Assembly: GCA_025354615.1 (NCBI GenBank) | Contig: JANXMO010000359.1 | Span: forward strand, 1-7,229 | DNA: 7,229 nucleotides | Source of the DNA: Burkholderiales bacterium | Lineage (GTDB): Bacteria; Pseudomonadota; Gammaproteobacteria; Burkholderiales; Burkholderiaceae_C | Reading direction: 5' to 3' | Shown: piece after piece, positions 1-5,604 of the stretch | Layout: each line of letters begins with the position of its first letter | How positions within the stretch are numbered: position 1 is the stretch's first letter | Program-made: the position numbers and the translations under genes | Notes under the pieces: generated by a model | What the model saw: the letters and a program-made list of their open reading frames with translations, nothing else | What the model was told of the DNA's origin: nothing | The model's database searches: none

Positions 1-297
1 GTGGCCGGCAAGCTGGCCGAAGTGCTGAAAGCCGAAAAGCTGGTGATGTTGACCAACATCCCGGGCGTGCTCGATAAAAACGGCCAGTTGCTGACCAACC
101 TGCGCTCGAGCGAGATCGATGCGCTGTTTGCCGACGGCACGCTGAGCGGCGGCATGCTGCCCAAGATCGCCTCGGCGCTGGACGCGGCACGCAACGGCGT
201 CAACACCGTTCACATCATCGACGGCCGCGTGCCGCACGTGATGCTGCTCGAAGTGCTGACCGAGCAGGCTTATGGCACGATGATTCGCTCCAATTGA
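1..297 (+). CDS. argB: Acetylglutamate kinase, C-terminal 98 residues (5' end outside window)
   Basis: ArgB phosphorylates N-acetyl-L-glutamate with ATP, the second step of arginine synthesis in the cytoplasm. Only the C-terminal third is present. The reading frame is open from base 1, and the GTG there is an internal valine codon, not a start. Amino-acid-kinase family signatures are clear: LTNIPGVLD near visible residues 17-25, where the nucleotide-binding lobe begins; the GGMLPKI segment at about 50-56; and the C-terminal [18 protein letters not shown] block followed by GTMI. The gene ends with TGA at 295-297, and the next gene starts inside that stop. In the family the C-terminal domain also forms the arginine feedback site in hexameric enzymes; whether this enzyme is feedback-inhibited cannot be judged from the fragment. 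Identification is secure. Confidence 0.96.
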   Translation: MAGKLAEVLKAEKLVMLTNIPGVLDKNGQLLTNLRSSEIDALFADGTLSGGMLPKIASALDAARNGVNTVHIIDGRVPHVMLLEVLTEQAYGTMIRSN

Positions 298-1052
298 AGC
301 CGCCAACGCAGCGCTGGTCGGCCAGAACGGCACCGCGTGTCTGGTTCTTCGACCTCGACGACACGCTGCATGACGCCACTCACGCCGCGTTCGGGCCCAC
401 AGCGGTGGCCATGTCCGACTACATCGTTGAACACCTGGCTTTGCCGCTGGACGACGCCATTGCGCTGCGCCAGCACTATTGGCACCGCTACGGTGCCACG
501 TTGCTGGGCCTGGTGCGCCACCACGGCGTGCAAGCCGCGCATTTCCTGGCGCAGACCCATCAGCTGCCTGGGTTGGAAGCTCGCTTGCGCGTCAGCGCCC
601 CAGACCGTGCCGCGCTGCGCCGTTTGCCCGGCCGCAAATTTTTGCTGACCAACGCACCACGCGCCTACGCGCTGCGGGTGCTGACAAGTTTGAAGATGCA
701 ACGCTGCTTTGACGGGCTGATTGCCATTGAGGATATGACCCTGTTGGGTGTCCACCGGCCCAAGCCCGACGCGCGCCTGTTTCGTCATTTGCTTGCCAAA
801 TTGAAGTTGTCCGCCGCACGCTGCGTGCTGGTGGAAGACACGGTTGAACACCAGCGCGCGGCAAGCCGCGCCGGCTACACCACGGTGTGGATGCAGCGCT
901 ATTTGCGCCGCGCAGCTGATGCGGCATCGCTACCCCAAGGCCGTGTTGGCCAGCGCTTGAGCCGCAAACCGCCGGGGGTTGATGTGCGCATCAGCGCATT
1001 GCAGTCGTTGTACCGGCTGAAGCCGATGGTTCAAGGCGGTGGGGCCCACTGA
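294..1052 (+). CDS. HAD-superfamily hydrolase, pyrimidine 5'-nucleotidase-like
   Basis: A 252-residue cytoplasmic HAD phosphohydrolase. All four HAD motifs are visible: motif [10 protein letters not shown] with nucleophile D20 and acid/base D22; motif II LLTNAPR with T119; motif III HRPKPD with K157; and motif [11 protein letters not shown] with E181 and D182. The small helical cap between motifs I and II, and the [12 protein letters not shown] start, match the Sdt1/pyrimidine 5'-nucleotidase group, whose members remove phosphate from UMP, CMP or related nucleotides. The exact substrate is inferred. The start is taken as TTG at 294, which overlaps the argB stop as TTGA; the first in-frame ATG (411) lies after motif I and would destroy the active site. 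Coupling to argB translation is likely. I recall such a gene following argB, with slmA next, in other Burkholderiales; no slmA is present here. Confidence 0.88.
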   Translation: MKPPTQRWSARTAPRVWFFDLDDTLHDATHAAFGPTAVAMSDYIVEHLALPLDDAIALRQHYWHRYGATLLGLVRHHGVQAAHFLAQTHQLPGLEARLRVSAPDRAALRRLPGRKFLLTNAPRAYALRVLTSLKMQRCFDGLIAIEDMTLLGVHRPKPDARLFRHLLAKLKLSAARCVLVEDTVEHQRAASRAGYTTVWMQRYLRRAADAASLPQGRVGQRLSRKPPGVDVRISALQSLYRLKPMVQGGGAH

Positions 1053-1056
1053 GTCT

Positions 1057-1075
1057 CGGGCGCTTCCGGCGCCCG
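1057..1075 (+). terminator. GC-rich hairpin just after the HAD gene stop
   Basis: Five bases after the HAD gene stop there is a perfect 7-bp inverted repeat, CGGGCGC (1057-1063) and GCGCCCG (1069-1075), with a 5-base TTCCG loop. It could end or attenuate the argB transcript or protect its 3' end. No run of T follows, so it is not a standard Rho-independent terminator. The whole gap from 1053 to 1109 contains nothing else recognisable. Confidence 0.35.
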
Positions 1076-1109
1076 GCGTTGGCAATCACTCCTGCTTTGG
1101 CGGCATGGC

Positions 1110-1787
1110 ATGAGCGCCGATGGCGTCTTGACCGTTGCCATCGCTGGCCGGCCGTTGACGCTGCTGCCTGAAAAAGCCATCTGGCTTGCCGAAGCCGCCA
1201 CCTTGCTGGTGGCCGATGCCCATGTAGGCAAAGCGGTCAGCTTCCGCAGTCTTGGGGTGCCGGTGCCGCGCGGCACCACCAGCGAAACGCTGGGTTTGCT
1301 CAGTGCCCTGGTTGTCAGACACGCCGCGCAGCGCATCATTTTTCTGGGTGATTTCTTGCATTCGGCGCGGTCGCACGCCACGGCCACGCTGGCCACCCTG
1401 TCCGCCTGGCGCAATGCTCATGCGGGTCTGCAACTGACCTTGATCCGCGGCAACCACGACGACCGCGCAGGGGATCCCCCCGCTGGCTTGCACTTCGAAG
1501 TGGTTGATGAACCGCTGCCTTTTGCCGGCTGGCTGCTGTGTCATCACCCGACGCCCCGCGCCGAAGGCTACGTGCTTGCAGGCCACACCCATCCTTGCGT
1601 GGTGATGCGCGGCCGCGCCCGTGACCGGTTGCGACTGCCTTGCTTTCACTTCGGCCCGACAGTGGGCGTGCTGCCCGCGTTCGGCAGTTTTACAGGGATG
1701 TTCCCGGTGGCGGCCACTGTAGATGACCAGGTATTTGCGGTAACGCCTGAACAGGTCACCGCTGTTCCTCGCCTGACTGCTTATTGA
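1110..1787 (+). CDS. pdeM: PdeM-like metallophosphoesterase (ligase-associated DNA damage response family)
   Basis: A 225-residue calcineurin-type metallophosphoesterase. The two-metal site is complete: D36 and H38 in ADAHVGK, D81 in FLGDFLHS, N115 and H116 in RGNHDD, H145/H146 in CHHP, and H159 and H161 in AGHTHP. The C-terminal LPAFGSFTG segment (about 188-196) matches my memory of the PdeM family, predicted endonucleases or phosphoesterases encoded with the Lhr-type helicase and an ATP-dependent DNA ligase. Those partners are absent from this window: the HAD gene lies upstream and a DUF815 ATPase downstream. The start is the ATG at 1110; an ATG at 1105 runs straight into a stop. There is no clear Shine-Dalgarno site. 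The start forms an ATGA with a TGA in another frame, as if an upstream gene once ended there. Nuclease activity is a family prediction. Confidence 0.85.
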   Translation: MSADGVLTVAIAGRPLTLLPEKAIWLAEAATLLVADAHVGKAVSFRSLGVPVPRGTTSETLGLLSALVVRHAAQRIIFLGDFLHSARSHATATLATLSAWRNAHAGLQLTLIRGNHDDRAGDPPAGLHFEVVDEPLPFAGWLLCHHPTPRAEGYVLAGHTHPCVVMRGRARDRLRLPCFHFGPTVGVLPAFGSFTGMFPVAATVDDQVFAVTPEQVTAVPRLTAY

Positions 1788-1811
1788 TCCTTCCTATTCG
1801 AACTTTGGAAC

Positions 1812-1829
1812 GCAAGCCCGCTGGCTTGC
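1812..1829. repeat. 7-bp inverted repeat upstream of the DUF815 gene
   Basis: GCAAGCC (1812-1818) and GGCTTGC (1823-1829) are perfect reverse complements around a 4-base CGCT loop. No T run follows. The right arm overlaps the position where a -35 box would sit relative to the TATAAA at 1844. It may therefore be an operator or a pdeM 3'-end hairpin. A heptamer ATTCGAA also occurs on both sides of it, at 1796-1802 and 1853-1859. Confidence 0.4.
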
Positions 1830-1849
1830 CCCAGATTTCAAGATATAAA
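1821..1849 (+). promoter_or_regulatory. Candidate sigma70 promoter for the DUF815-mutT-his transcript
   Basis: TATAAA at 1844-1849 matches the -10 consensus at five of six positions. CTGGCT at 1821-1826, 17 bases upstream, is a weak -35 (three of six). The predicted transcript start, near 1856, is only a few bases before the ATG at 1859, so the message would have almost no leader. This is the most AT-rich spot between the genes of the window. The promoter is predicted by eye only. Confidence 0.4.
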
Positions 1850-1858
1850 TGAATTCGA

Positions 1859-2743
1859 ATGACTGAACCTGTTGACCTCCATTGTTTGCAGCATTTTGCG
1901 AAGCGGGCTGAAGCTCTTTTTGACCGTCTGGAAGCGGTGCTGCCCCAAGCGTTGCAAGCGCCGGATTGGTCGACCGCTGCAGCGTTTCGCTACCGCCGCC
2001 GGCGCGGTGTGGCCCTGTTGGCGCCTGTGCGGCATCTGGCGACCTTGCGTCTGTCGTCCCTCATGGAAGTCGATGCGCAGAAAGCGCGGCTGTTGCAAAA
2101 CACATCCCAGTTCATGGCCGGCCGGGGCGCCAACAATGTGCTGTTGACGGGGGCTAAGGGCACGGGCAAAAGCTCGCTGATCAAGGCGTGTTTGAACGAG
2201 TTTTCCAACCAAAGCCTGCGCTTGATCGAGATCGACAAGGCTGATCTGGTTGACCTGCCCGACATCGTCGACCTGGTGGCCGAACAGCCGGAGCGCTTCA
2301 TCATCTTTTGTGATGACCTCAGTTTCGATCAAGGCGAGCGGGGCTACCAGGCGCTCAAATCGGTGCTCGATGGATCGGTTGCGCAGCTGTCGGACAACGT
2401 GTTGATTTACGCGACCAGCAATCGCCGCCACCTGTTGCCCGAGGCGATGAAGGACAACCTCGCGTATCAGCACACCGATGACGGAGAGGTGCATCCAGGC
2501 GAGGCGGTGGAGGAAAAGATATCGCTGTCCGAGCGGTTCGGGCTGTGGATCAGTTTTTATCCATTCAGCCAGGACGAGTACCTGACCATCGTTGGCCAGT
2601 GGCTGCGCAATTTTGGCCTGGCCGAAGAAGCGATTGCGGATGCGCGGGCTGAAGCGCTGGTTTGGGCGCTGGAGCGCGGCTCGCGCTCGGGGCGGGTTGC
2701 GTTCCAGTTCGCGAAGGATTACAGCGGCAGGCGGGCGTTGTGA
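1859..2743 (+). CDS. DUF815-family AAA+ ATPase
   Basis: A 294-residue P-loop ATPase matching the DUF815 family (Pfam PF05673). Visible elements are the Walker A motif GAKGTGKS at 98-105 (K104, S105), the Walker B block FIIFCDDLSF at 147-156 (acidic pair D152, D153), a sensor-1-like YATSNRRHL at 184-192 with N188 and two arginines, and a C-terminal SGRVAFQFAKDY at 277-288 in the sensor-2 region. The N-terminal APDWSTAAAFRYRRR (34-48) is also typical of the family as I recall it. The molecular job is unknown. The start is ATG 1859; the ATG at 1849 is out of frame and soon meets a stop. No Shine-Dalgarno site precedes it, and the predicted transcript start is almost at the ATG. The stop overlaps the next gene as GTGA. 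Family assignment is firm; function is open. Confidence 0.9.
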   Translation: MTEPVDLHCLQHFAKRAEALFDRLEAVLPQALQAPDWSTAAAFRYRRRRGVALLAPVRHLATLRLSSLMEVDAQKARLLQNTSQFMAGRGANNVLLTGAKGTGKSSLIKACLNEFSNQSLRLIEIDKADLVDLPDIVDLVAEQPERFIIFCDDLSFDQGERGYQALKSVLDGSVAQLSDNVLIYATSNRRHLLPEAMKDNLAYQHTDDGEVHPGEAVEEKISLSERFGLWISFYPFSQDEYLTIVGQWLRNFGLAEEAIADARAEALVWALERGSRSGRVAFQFAKDYSGRRAL

Positions 2744-3237
2744 CAGCGCCAGGCGAGGAGCTACAGCGGGCGCTGGTCGACGTGGCGGTGGGCGTGCTGA
2801 TCGAGCGCCAGGCCGACGGTTGCGAGGGCCGCTTCCTGCTGACCACCCGCCCGGCGGGCAAGGTGTACGCCGGTTATTGGGAATTTCCGGGCGGCAAGCT
2901 CGAAGCCGGCGAAGGCGTGGCGCAGGCGCTGGTGCGTGAGCTGCACGAGGAGCTGGGCCTTACGATTGCGTTGGAAGCGGTACAGCCGTGGAGAGTTGAA
3001 ACATTCGAATATGAACACGCCCACGTGCGCCTGCATTTTTGCAAGGTGTACGAATGGCGCGGCGCGTTGCAGATGCGCGAGCAGCAGGCGCATGCGTGGC
3101 AGTCGCTGCCATTGCAAGTGGCGCCGGTGCTGCCGGGTACCGTGCCGGTGCTGGGCTGGCTCGCCCGAGAGCGCGGTTTTACAGGGGCAACGCACGCTAC
3201 TTTGAGCTCAGAGGCGCCCGCTACACTGACGCCATGA
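2740..3237 (+). CDS. mutT: Nudix hydrolase, MutT-like (8-oxo-dGTP diphosphatase candidate)
   Basis: A 165-residue Nudix protein that would hydrolyse a nucleoside diphosphate linked to another moiety. The Nudix box is perfect: G52, E58, then R66-E67-L68, E70-E71 and G73-L74, preceded by YWEFPGG (46-52) as in MutT. MutT removes 8-oxo-dGTP from the nucleotide pool, but the substrate cannot be proved from the motif. The start is GTG 2740, which overlaps the ATPase stop as GTGA; an in-frame start at 2662 would sit deep inside the ATPase gene. The core ends near residue 147 (WLARERGF). The last 18 residues, ending [10 protein letters not shown], look like a non-conserved tail. The stop overlaps hisI as ATGA. 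A Nudix gene next to a DUF815 gene is a pairing I recall from other betaproteobacteria; placement before hisI is less expected. Confidence 0.86.
   Translation: MTAPGEELQRALVDVAVGVLIERQADGCEGRFLLTTRPAGKVYAGYWEFPGGKLEAGEGVAQALVRELHEELGLTIALEAVQPWRVETFEYEHAHVRLHFCKVYEWRGALQMREQQAHAWQSLPLQVAPVLPGTVPVLGWLARERGFTGATHATLSSEAPATLTP
3222..3227 (+). promoter_or_regulatory. Weak -10-like box inside the mutT 3' end, before hisI
   Basis: TACACT lies seven bases before the hisI ATG and resembles a -10 element at four of six positions. No convincing -35 is found at normal spacing; TTGAGC at 3202-3207 leaves only 14 bases. If real, it would start an internal, nearly leaderless hisI transcript. This is tentative. 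Confidence 0.15.
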
Positions 3238-3626
3238 ACTGGCTGGACGACGTGAAGTGGGGTGCCGACGGGCTGCTGCCGGTGATTGCGCAAGAGTACG
3301 GCAGCAAGGACGTGCTGATGTTCGCTTTCATGAACCGCGAGGCGCTGGCCCGCACCGCGCAGCTGGGCCAGGCGGTGTACTGGAGCCGCTCGCGCCAGCG
3401 CCTGTGGCACAAGGGCGAGGCCTCCGGCCATTTTCAGCAGGTGCATGAAATGCGCCTTGATTGCGACAATGACGTGCTGCTGTTGAGCGTTACCCAGCTG
3501 GGCGCTGGCGACACCGCGATTGCCTGCCACACTGGACGGCACAGCTGCTTTTTCCGGCGCCTGGAAAACGGCCTGTGGACGACGGTTGAGCCGGTGCTGA
3601 AAGACCCGCTGCATATCTACGAATGA
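3234..3626 (+). CDS. hisI: Phosphoribosyl-AMP cyclohydrolase
   Basis: A 130-residue cytoplasmic enzyme that opens the adenine ring of phosphoribosyl-AMP, the third step of histidine synthesis. Signatures along the chain: AFMNREAL (31-38), [18 protein letters not shown] (49-66), DCDND (76-80) and [13 protein letters not shown] (97-109). The zinc ligands expected in the family are C77, C98 and C105, and the aspartates at 76, 78 and 80 fit the magnesium site. This is the stand-alone form, not the HisIE fusion of enteric bacteria. The start is ATG 3234, overlapping the Nudix stop as ATGA. A longer frame from 3039 lies inside the Nudix gene and does not match the family. There is no Shine-Dalgarno site, so coupled translation is likely. 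hisF, the usual upstream neighbour in my recollection, is not here. Confidence 0.97.
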   Translation: MNWLDDVKWGADGLLPVIAQEYGSKDVLMFAFMNREALARTAQLGQAVYWSRSRQRLWHKGEASGHFQQVHEMRLDCDNDVLLLSVTQLGAGDTAIACHTGRHSCFFRRLENGLWTTVEPVLKDPLHIYE

Positions 3627-3994
3627 ACCACGACAACAGCAAGCTCATTACCAGTAACGACACCCTGGCCCGCTTGGCAGCCGTGATCGAAGCGCGGCGT
3701 GGCGCAGACCCGGCCCACAGCTACGTGGCTCGGCTGTTCAGCAAGGGCACCGACGCCATTTTGAAAAAAATCGGCGAGGAAGCGACCGAAACCGTGATGG
3801 CCGCCAAAGATGGCGATCGGCAAAAAATCATCTACGAGATGGCCGATTTGTGGTTCCATTCAATGTTGGCGCTGAGCGCTTTCGGCCTCCGGCCGGCCGA
3901 TGTACTGACTGAACTGGAGCGGCGCGAAGGCCTGTCCGGCCTGGAGGAGTTTGCCGCCCGCAAGCTGGAAACCCGTGAAGGAGAGGGTACGTGA
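3623..3994 (+). CDS. hisE: Phosphoribosyl-ATP pyrophosphatase
   Basis: A 123-residue enzyme of the MazG-like all-alpha NTP pyrophosphatase fold that removes pyrophosphate from phosphoribosyl-ATP, the second step of histidine synthesis. Its product is the substrate of HisI encoded just upstream. Diagnostic segments: [20 protein letters not shown] (33-52), [14 protein letters not shown] (52-65) and [14 protein letters not shown] (70-83), which carry the acidic metal-binding residues. The start, ATG 3623, overlaps the hisI stop as ATGA. No Shine-Dalgarno site is visible, so expression probably depends on ribosomes finishing hisI. The C-terminal codons contain the AAGGAGAG that serves the next gene. 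Length is normal for the family, perhaps slightly long at both ends. Confidence 0.97.
   Translation: MNHDNSKLITSNDTLARLAAVIEARRGADPAHSYVARLFSKGTDAILKKIGEEATETVMAAKDGDRQKIIYEMADLWFHSMLALSAFGLRPADVLTELERREGLSGLEEFAARKLETREGEGT
3978..3985 (+). promoter_or_regulatory. Strong ribosome binding site deciding the GTG start at 3991
   Basis: AAGGAGAG within the last hisE codons sits five bases before GTG 3991. It supports that start over the out-of-frame ATG at 3995 and is one of only two strong Shine-Dalgarno sites seen in the window. Confidence 0.7.
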
Positions 3995-4419
3995 ATGACC
4001 ACACGCGGGGCAGTTCCAGTGACGACATCATCGACGTTGAGCCGGCGCCGTTTGCGGTGTCGCCCGAGCGCGATGCGGGCCTGAAGTCAATCGGCCACTT
4101 CAGTTATTTCTTGCACACCGTGGTGGCCATTGGCGCCGTGCTGCCGGGCGTGCAGGCCAGCGTTGCATTGCTGCTGCTGGCGTTCATTGTCGACGTGCTC
4201 AAGCGGGACGACGCGCGCGGCGGCTGGCAGGAATCGCATTTCCGCTGGCGTATTCACTCCGTTTTATGGGCCGGTGGGCTGTACCTGCTGACGGCGCCCC
4301 TATGGCTGCTGCTGCTGGTGCCTGGGTGGATCGCCTGGGCCTGCGTGTCGCTCTGGTTCCTCTATCGCATTGTGCGTGGCTGGCTGAATTTGAACGCCAA
4401 CCGGCCAATGCCTGCTTGA
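3991..4419 (+). CDS. DUF4870-like small membrane protein
   Basis: A 142-residue integral inner-membrane protein of unknown function. The N-terminal 30 residues are polar and acidic ([11 protein letters not shown]). Hydrophobic segments follow at about 35-52, 54-70, 90-110 and 112-127. A charged cytoplasmic-type loop, [22 protein letters not shown] (67-88), carries the HFRWRI pattern I associate with DUF4870-like proteins. The C-terminal [15 protein letters not shown] is positively charged. No signal peptide or catalytic motif is seen. It starts with GTG, overlaps hisE as GTGA and has a strong ribosome binding site. I recall a similar protein between hisE and the HIT and tat genes in other Burkholderiales, so the position looks conserved. 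A role in histidine metabolism or in Tat export is possible but unproved. Confidence 0.82.
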   Translation: MNDHTRGSSSDDIIDVEPAPFAVSPERDAGLKSIGHFSYFLHTVVAIGAVLPGVQASVALLLLAFIVDVLKRDDARGGWQESHFRWRIHSVLWAGGLYLLTAPLWLLLLVPGWIAWACVSLWFLYRIVRGWLNLNANRPMPA

Positions 4420-4466
4420 ACGGGCGCGCGCCGCCTGCAACTGTTGATTAGGGTTCCACCATCATC

Positions 4467-4817
4467 ATGACGTCACACGATCCCACCTGTATTTTTTGCA
4501 AGATTGCGGCGGGCGGAATTCCGGCCCAGCGGTTGTATGAAGACGACGACGTGCTGGCTTTCCATGACATTCGTCCCGCGGCGCCGCTGCATTTTTTATT
4601 GATTCCCAAGCAGCACGTTGCTTCGTTGGCTGAGGCGAACGAGGCGCATCAACCGCTGTTGGGCAAGCTGTTGGCGTTGGCGCCGTCACTGGTCCGAAAG
4701 CAGGGGTTTGACGACGGTTTTCGTACCGTCATCAACACCGGGCCGAATGGCGGGCAAGAAGTTGACCACCTGCACCTGCATGTGATGGCCGGCCCGCGGC
4801 CATGGAAAAACGGCTGA
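4467..4817 (+). CDS. hinT: HinT-like HIT-domain purine nucleotide phosphoramidase
   Basis: A 116-residue cytoplasmic HIT protein of the HinT branch, which hydrolyses adenosine 5'-phosphoramidate and related acyl- or amino-AMP compounds. The family start CIFCKIAAGGIPA is at 8-20. HDIRPAAPLHFLLIPKQH (33-50) follows. NTGPNGGQE (90-98) precedes the histidine triad at H101, H103 and H105 in DHLHLHV, where the middle residue, H103, is the expected nucleophile. The end GPRPWKNG is typical of the group. The start is ATG 4467, 47 bases after the membrane-protein gene. The upstream AGGG at 4450-4453 is too far away to be a strong site. The gap contains the 10-bp palindrome GGCGCGCGCC (4423-4432) and no clear promoter. 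It most likely shares the operon transcript. Confidence 0.93.
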   Translation: MTSHDPTCIFCKIAAGGIPAQRLYEDDDVLAFHDIRPAAPLHFLLIPKQHVASLAEANEAHQPLLGKLLALAPSLVRKQGFDDGFRTVINTGPNGGQEVDHLHLHVMAGPRPWKNG

Positions 4818-4828
4818 CATAACATCGC

Positions 4829-4846
4829 GGCTTGCCCCGCAAGGAG
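4829..4846 (+). promoter_or_regulatory. tatA ribosome binding site overlapped by a small hairpin
   Basis: AAGGAG at 4841-4846, six bases before ATG 4853, is a near-ideal Shine-Dalgarno site. It fixes the tatA start. CTTGC (4831-4835) and GCAAG (4839-4843) can pair around a 3-base loop and cover its first three bases, a weak structure. The decamer GGCTTGCCCC at 4829-4838 also occurs at 1823-1832. Confidence 0.6.
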
Positions 4847-4852
4847 AAAAAC

Positions 4853-5101
4853 ATGGGTTCTTTCAGCATTTGGCACTGGTTGATCGTGCTGTTGATCGTG
4901 GTGTTGGTGTTCGGCACCAAAAAGCTGAAAAACATCGGCACGGATTTGGGGGGTGCGGTCAAAGGTTTCAAAGATGGTGTGCGCGACAGCAGCACCAGCA
5001 CGCCGGGCACAGATGACGCCACCGCGCCCACCCCAGCGCAGGTCAGTGCGGCGAAAAAGAACGCCGATGCCGTTGACGTGGAAGCGAAGACACGGTTTTG
5101 A
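4853..5101 (+). CDS. tatA: Sec-independent protein translocase subunit TatA
   Basis: An 82-residue subunit that oligomerises in the inner membrane to let folded twin-arginine proteins pass. A short N-terminus is followed by one membrane helix (about 6-20, [15 protein letters not shown]), the FGTKKL hinge (F20, G21) and an amphipathic helix (about 22-43) with the conserved F39 in KGFKDG. A loose polar tail rich in S, T, D, A and P follows. The start is ATG 4853, chosen by the strong ribosome binding site; an in-frame TTG at 4832 would add seven charged residues ahead of the membrane helix and is unlikely. The stop overlaps tatB as TTGA. tatA is the first of a complete tatABC set. TatA-type rather than TatE is inferred from the position. 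Confidence 0.96.
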   Translation: MGSFSIWHWLIVLLIVVLVFGTKKLKNIGTDLGGAVKGFKDGVRDSSTSTPGTDDATAPTPAQVSAAKKNADAVDVEAKTRF

Positions 5102-5601
5102 TCGATTTCGGCTTCGACAAGATGGCTCTGATCGGCGCAGTGGCGTTGATCGTCATCGGCCCCGAGCGCTTGCCCAAGGTGGCGCGCACGGTGGGCCATT
5201 TGCTGGGCAAGGCGCAGCGCTATGTGGCCGACGTCAAAGCCGAGGTCAACCGGTCGATCGAACTGGAAGAGTTGAAAAAGATGAAGACGCAGTTCGAGTC
5301 GGCTGCGCAACAGGTCGAGCAAACAGTCAGCCATGAAATCCACCAGACCCGCGCCGAGTTCGACAGCCGCTGGAATGATGGTGTGTTTGACAACAATTTG
5401 CACGCAGGCGGCGGCTCTGCAGCCGGCTCATCAAGCCGCCTGATGGCGCCGGCTTATCGCCACCCGGGCAAAAAATGGCGGCTCAAGCGCTCGGCGGTGC
5501 CGCAGTGGTACAAGCAGCGCGCCGGGGTGCGCGGGCATGTGCTGTCGGGCGCGGCGCGGGTGGCGCGGTTCCGCCGGCCGTCACCACCGCGCTCGTTCTG
5601 A
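5098..5601 (+). CDS. tatB: Sec-independent protein translocase subunit TatB
   Basis: A 167-residue subunit that joins TatC in the receptor for twin-arginine signal peptides. [20 protein letters not shown] (1-20) is the membrane helix. The GPERLP hinge follows at 21-26, then a long amphipathic, charged helix to about residue 90. A glycine/serine linker (104-113) leads into a tail from about 119 to 167 with many K and R and no D or E after residue 121. Position 8 is lysine where E. coli TatB has glutamate; I recall lysine as common in this group. The start is TTG 5098, overlapping tatA as TTGA, because the next ATG (5122) would remove the conserved first eight residues. The Shine-Dalgarno site is weak, so coupling to tatA is expected. 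Confidence 0.95.
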   Translation: MIDFGFDKMALIGAVALIVIGPERLPKVARTVGHLLGKAQRYVADVKAEVNRSIELEELKKMKTQFESAAQQVEQTVSHEIHQTRAEFDSRWNDGVFDNNLHAGGGSAAGSSSRLMAPAYRHPGKKWRLKRSAVPQWYKQRAGVRGHVLSGAARVARFRRPSPPRSF

Positions 5602-5604
5602 GCC

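Noticed and set aside
270..851. Long open frame on the - strand (193 codons) opposite the HAD gene
   Set aside because: It lies fully opposite a HAD gene with all catalytic motifs, and its translation is low-complexity, rich in Q, H and R, with no recognisable domain.
2662..2739. Upstream extension of the Nudix protein to an in-frame start at 2662
   Set aside because: It would lie inside the ATPase coding sequence; GTG 2740 gives the common 4-base overlap and a normal N-terminus.
3039..3233. Upstream extension of HisI into the Nudix gene
   Set aside because: The added residues do not resemble HisI and the region is coded as Nudix in another frame; ATG 3234 gives a standard 130-residue HisI.
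4423..4432. Palindrome GGCGCGCGCC before hinT as an operator
   Set aside because: Short CG-alternating palindromes are common at this GC content and nothing else supports a regulatory role.
4832..4852. TTG start for TatA seven codons earlier
   Set aside because: The strong AAGGAG site six bases before ATG 4853 lies within that extension, and the extra charged residues do not fit TatA.
4732..5403. Long open frame on the - strand (223 codons) opposite hinT, tatA and tatB
   Set aside because: It spans three firmly identified genes on the other strand and shows no domain; it is a GC-driven shadow.
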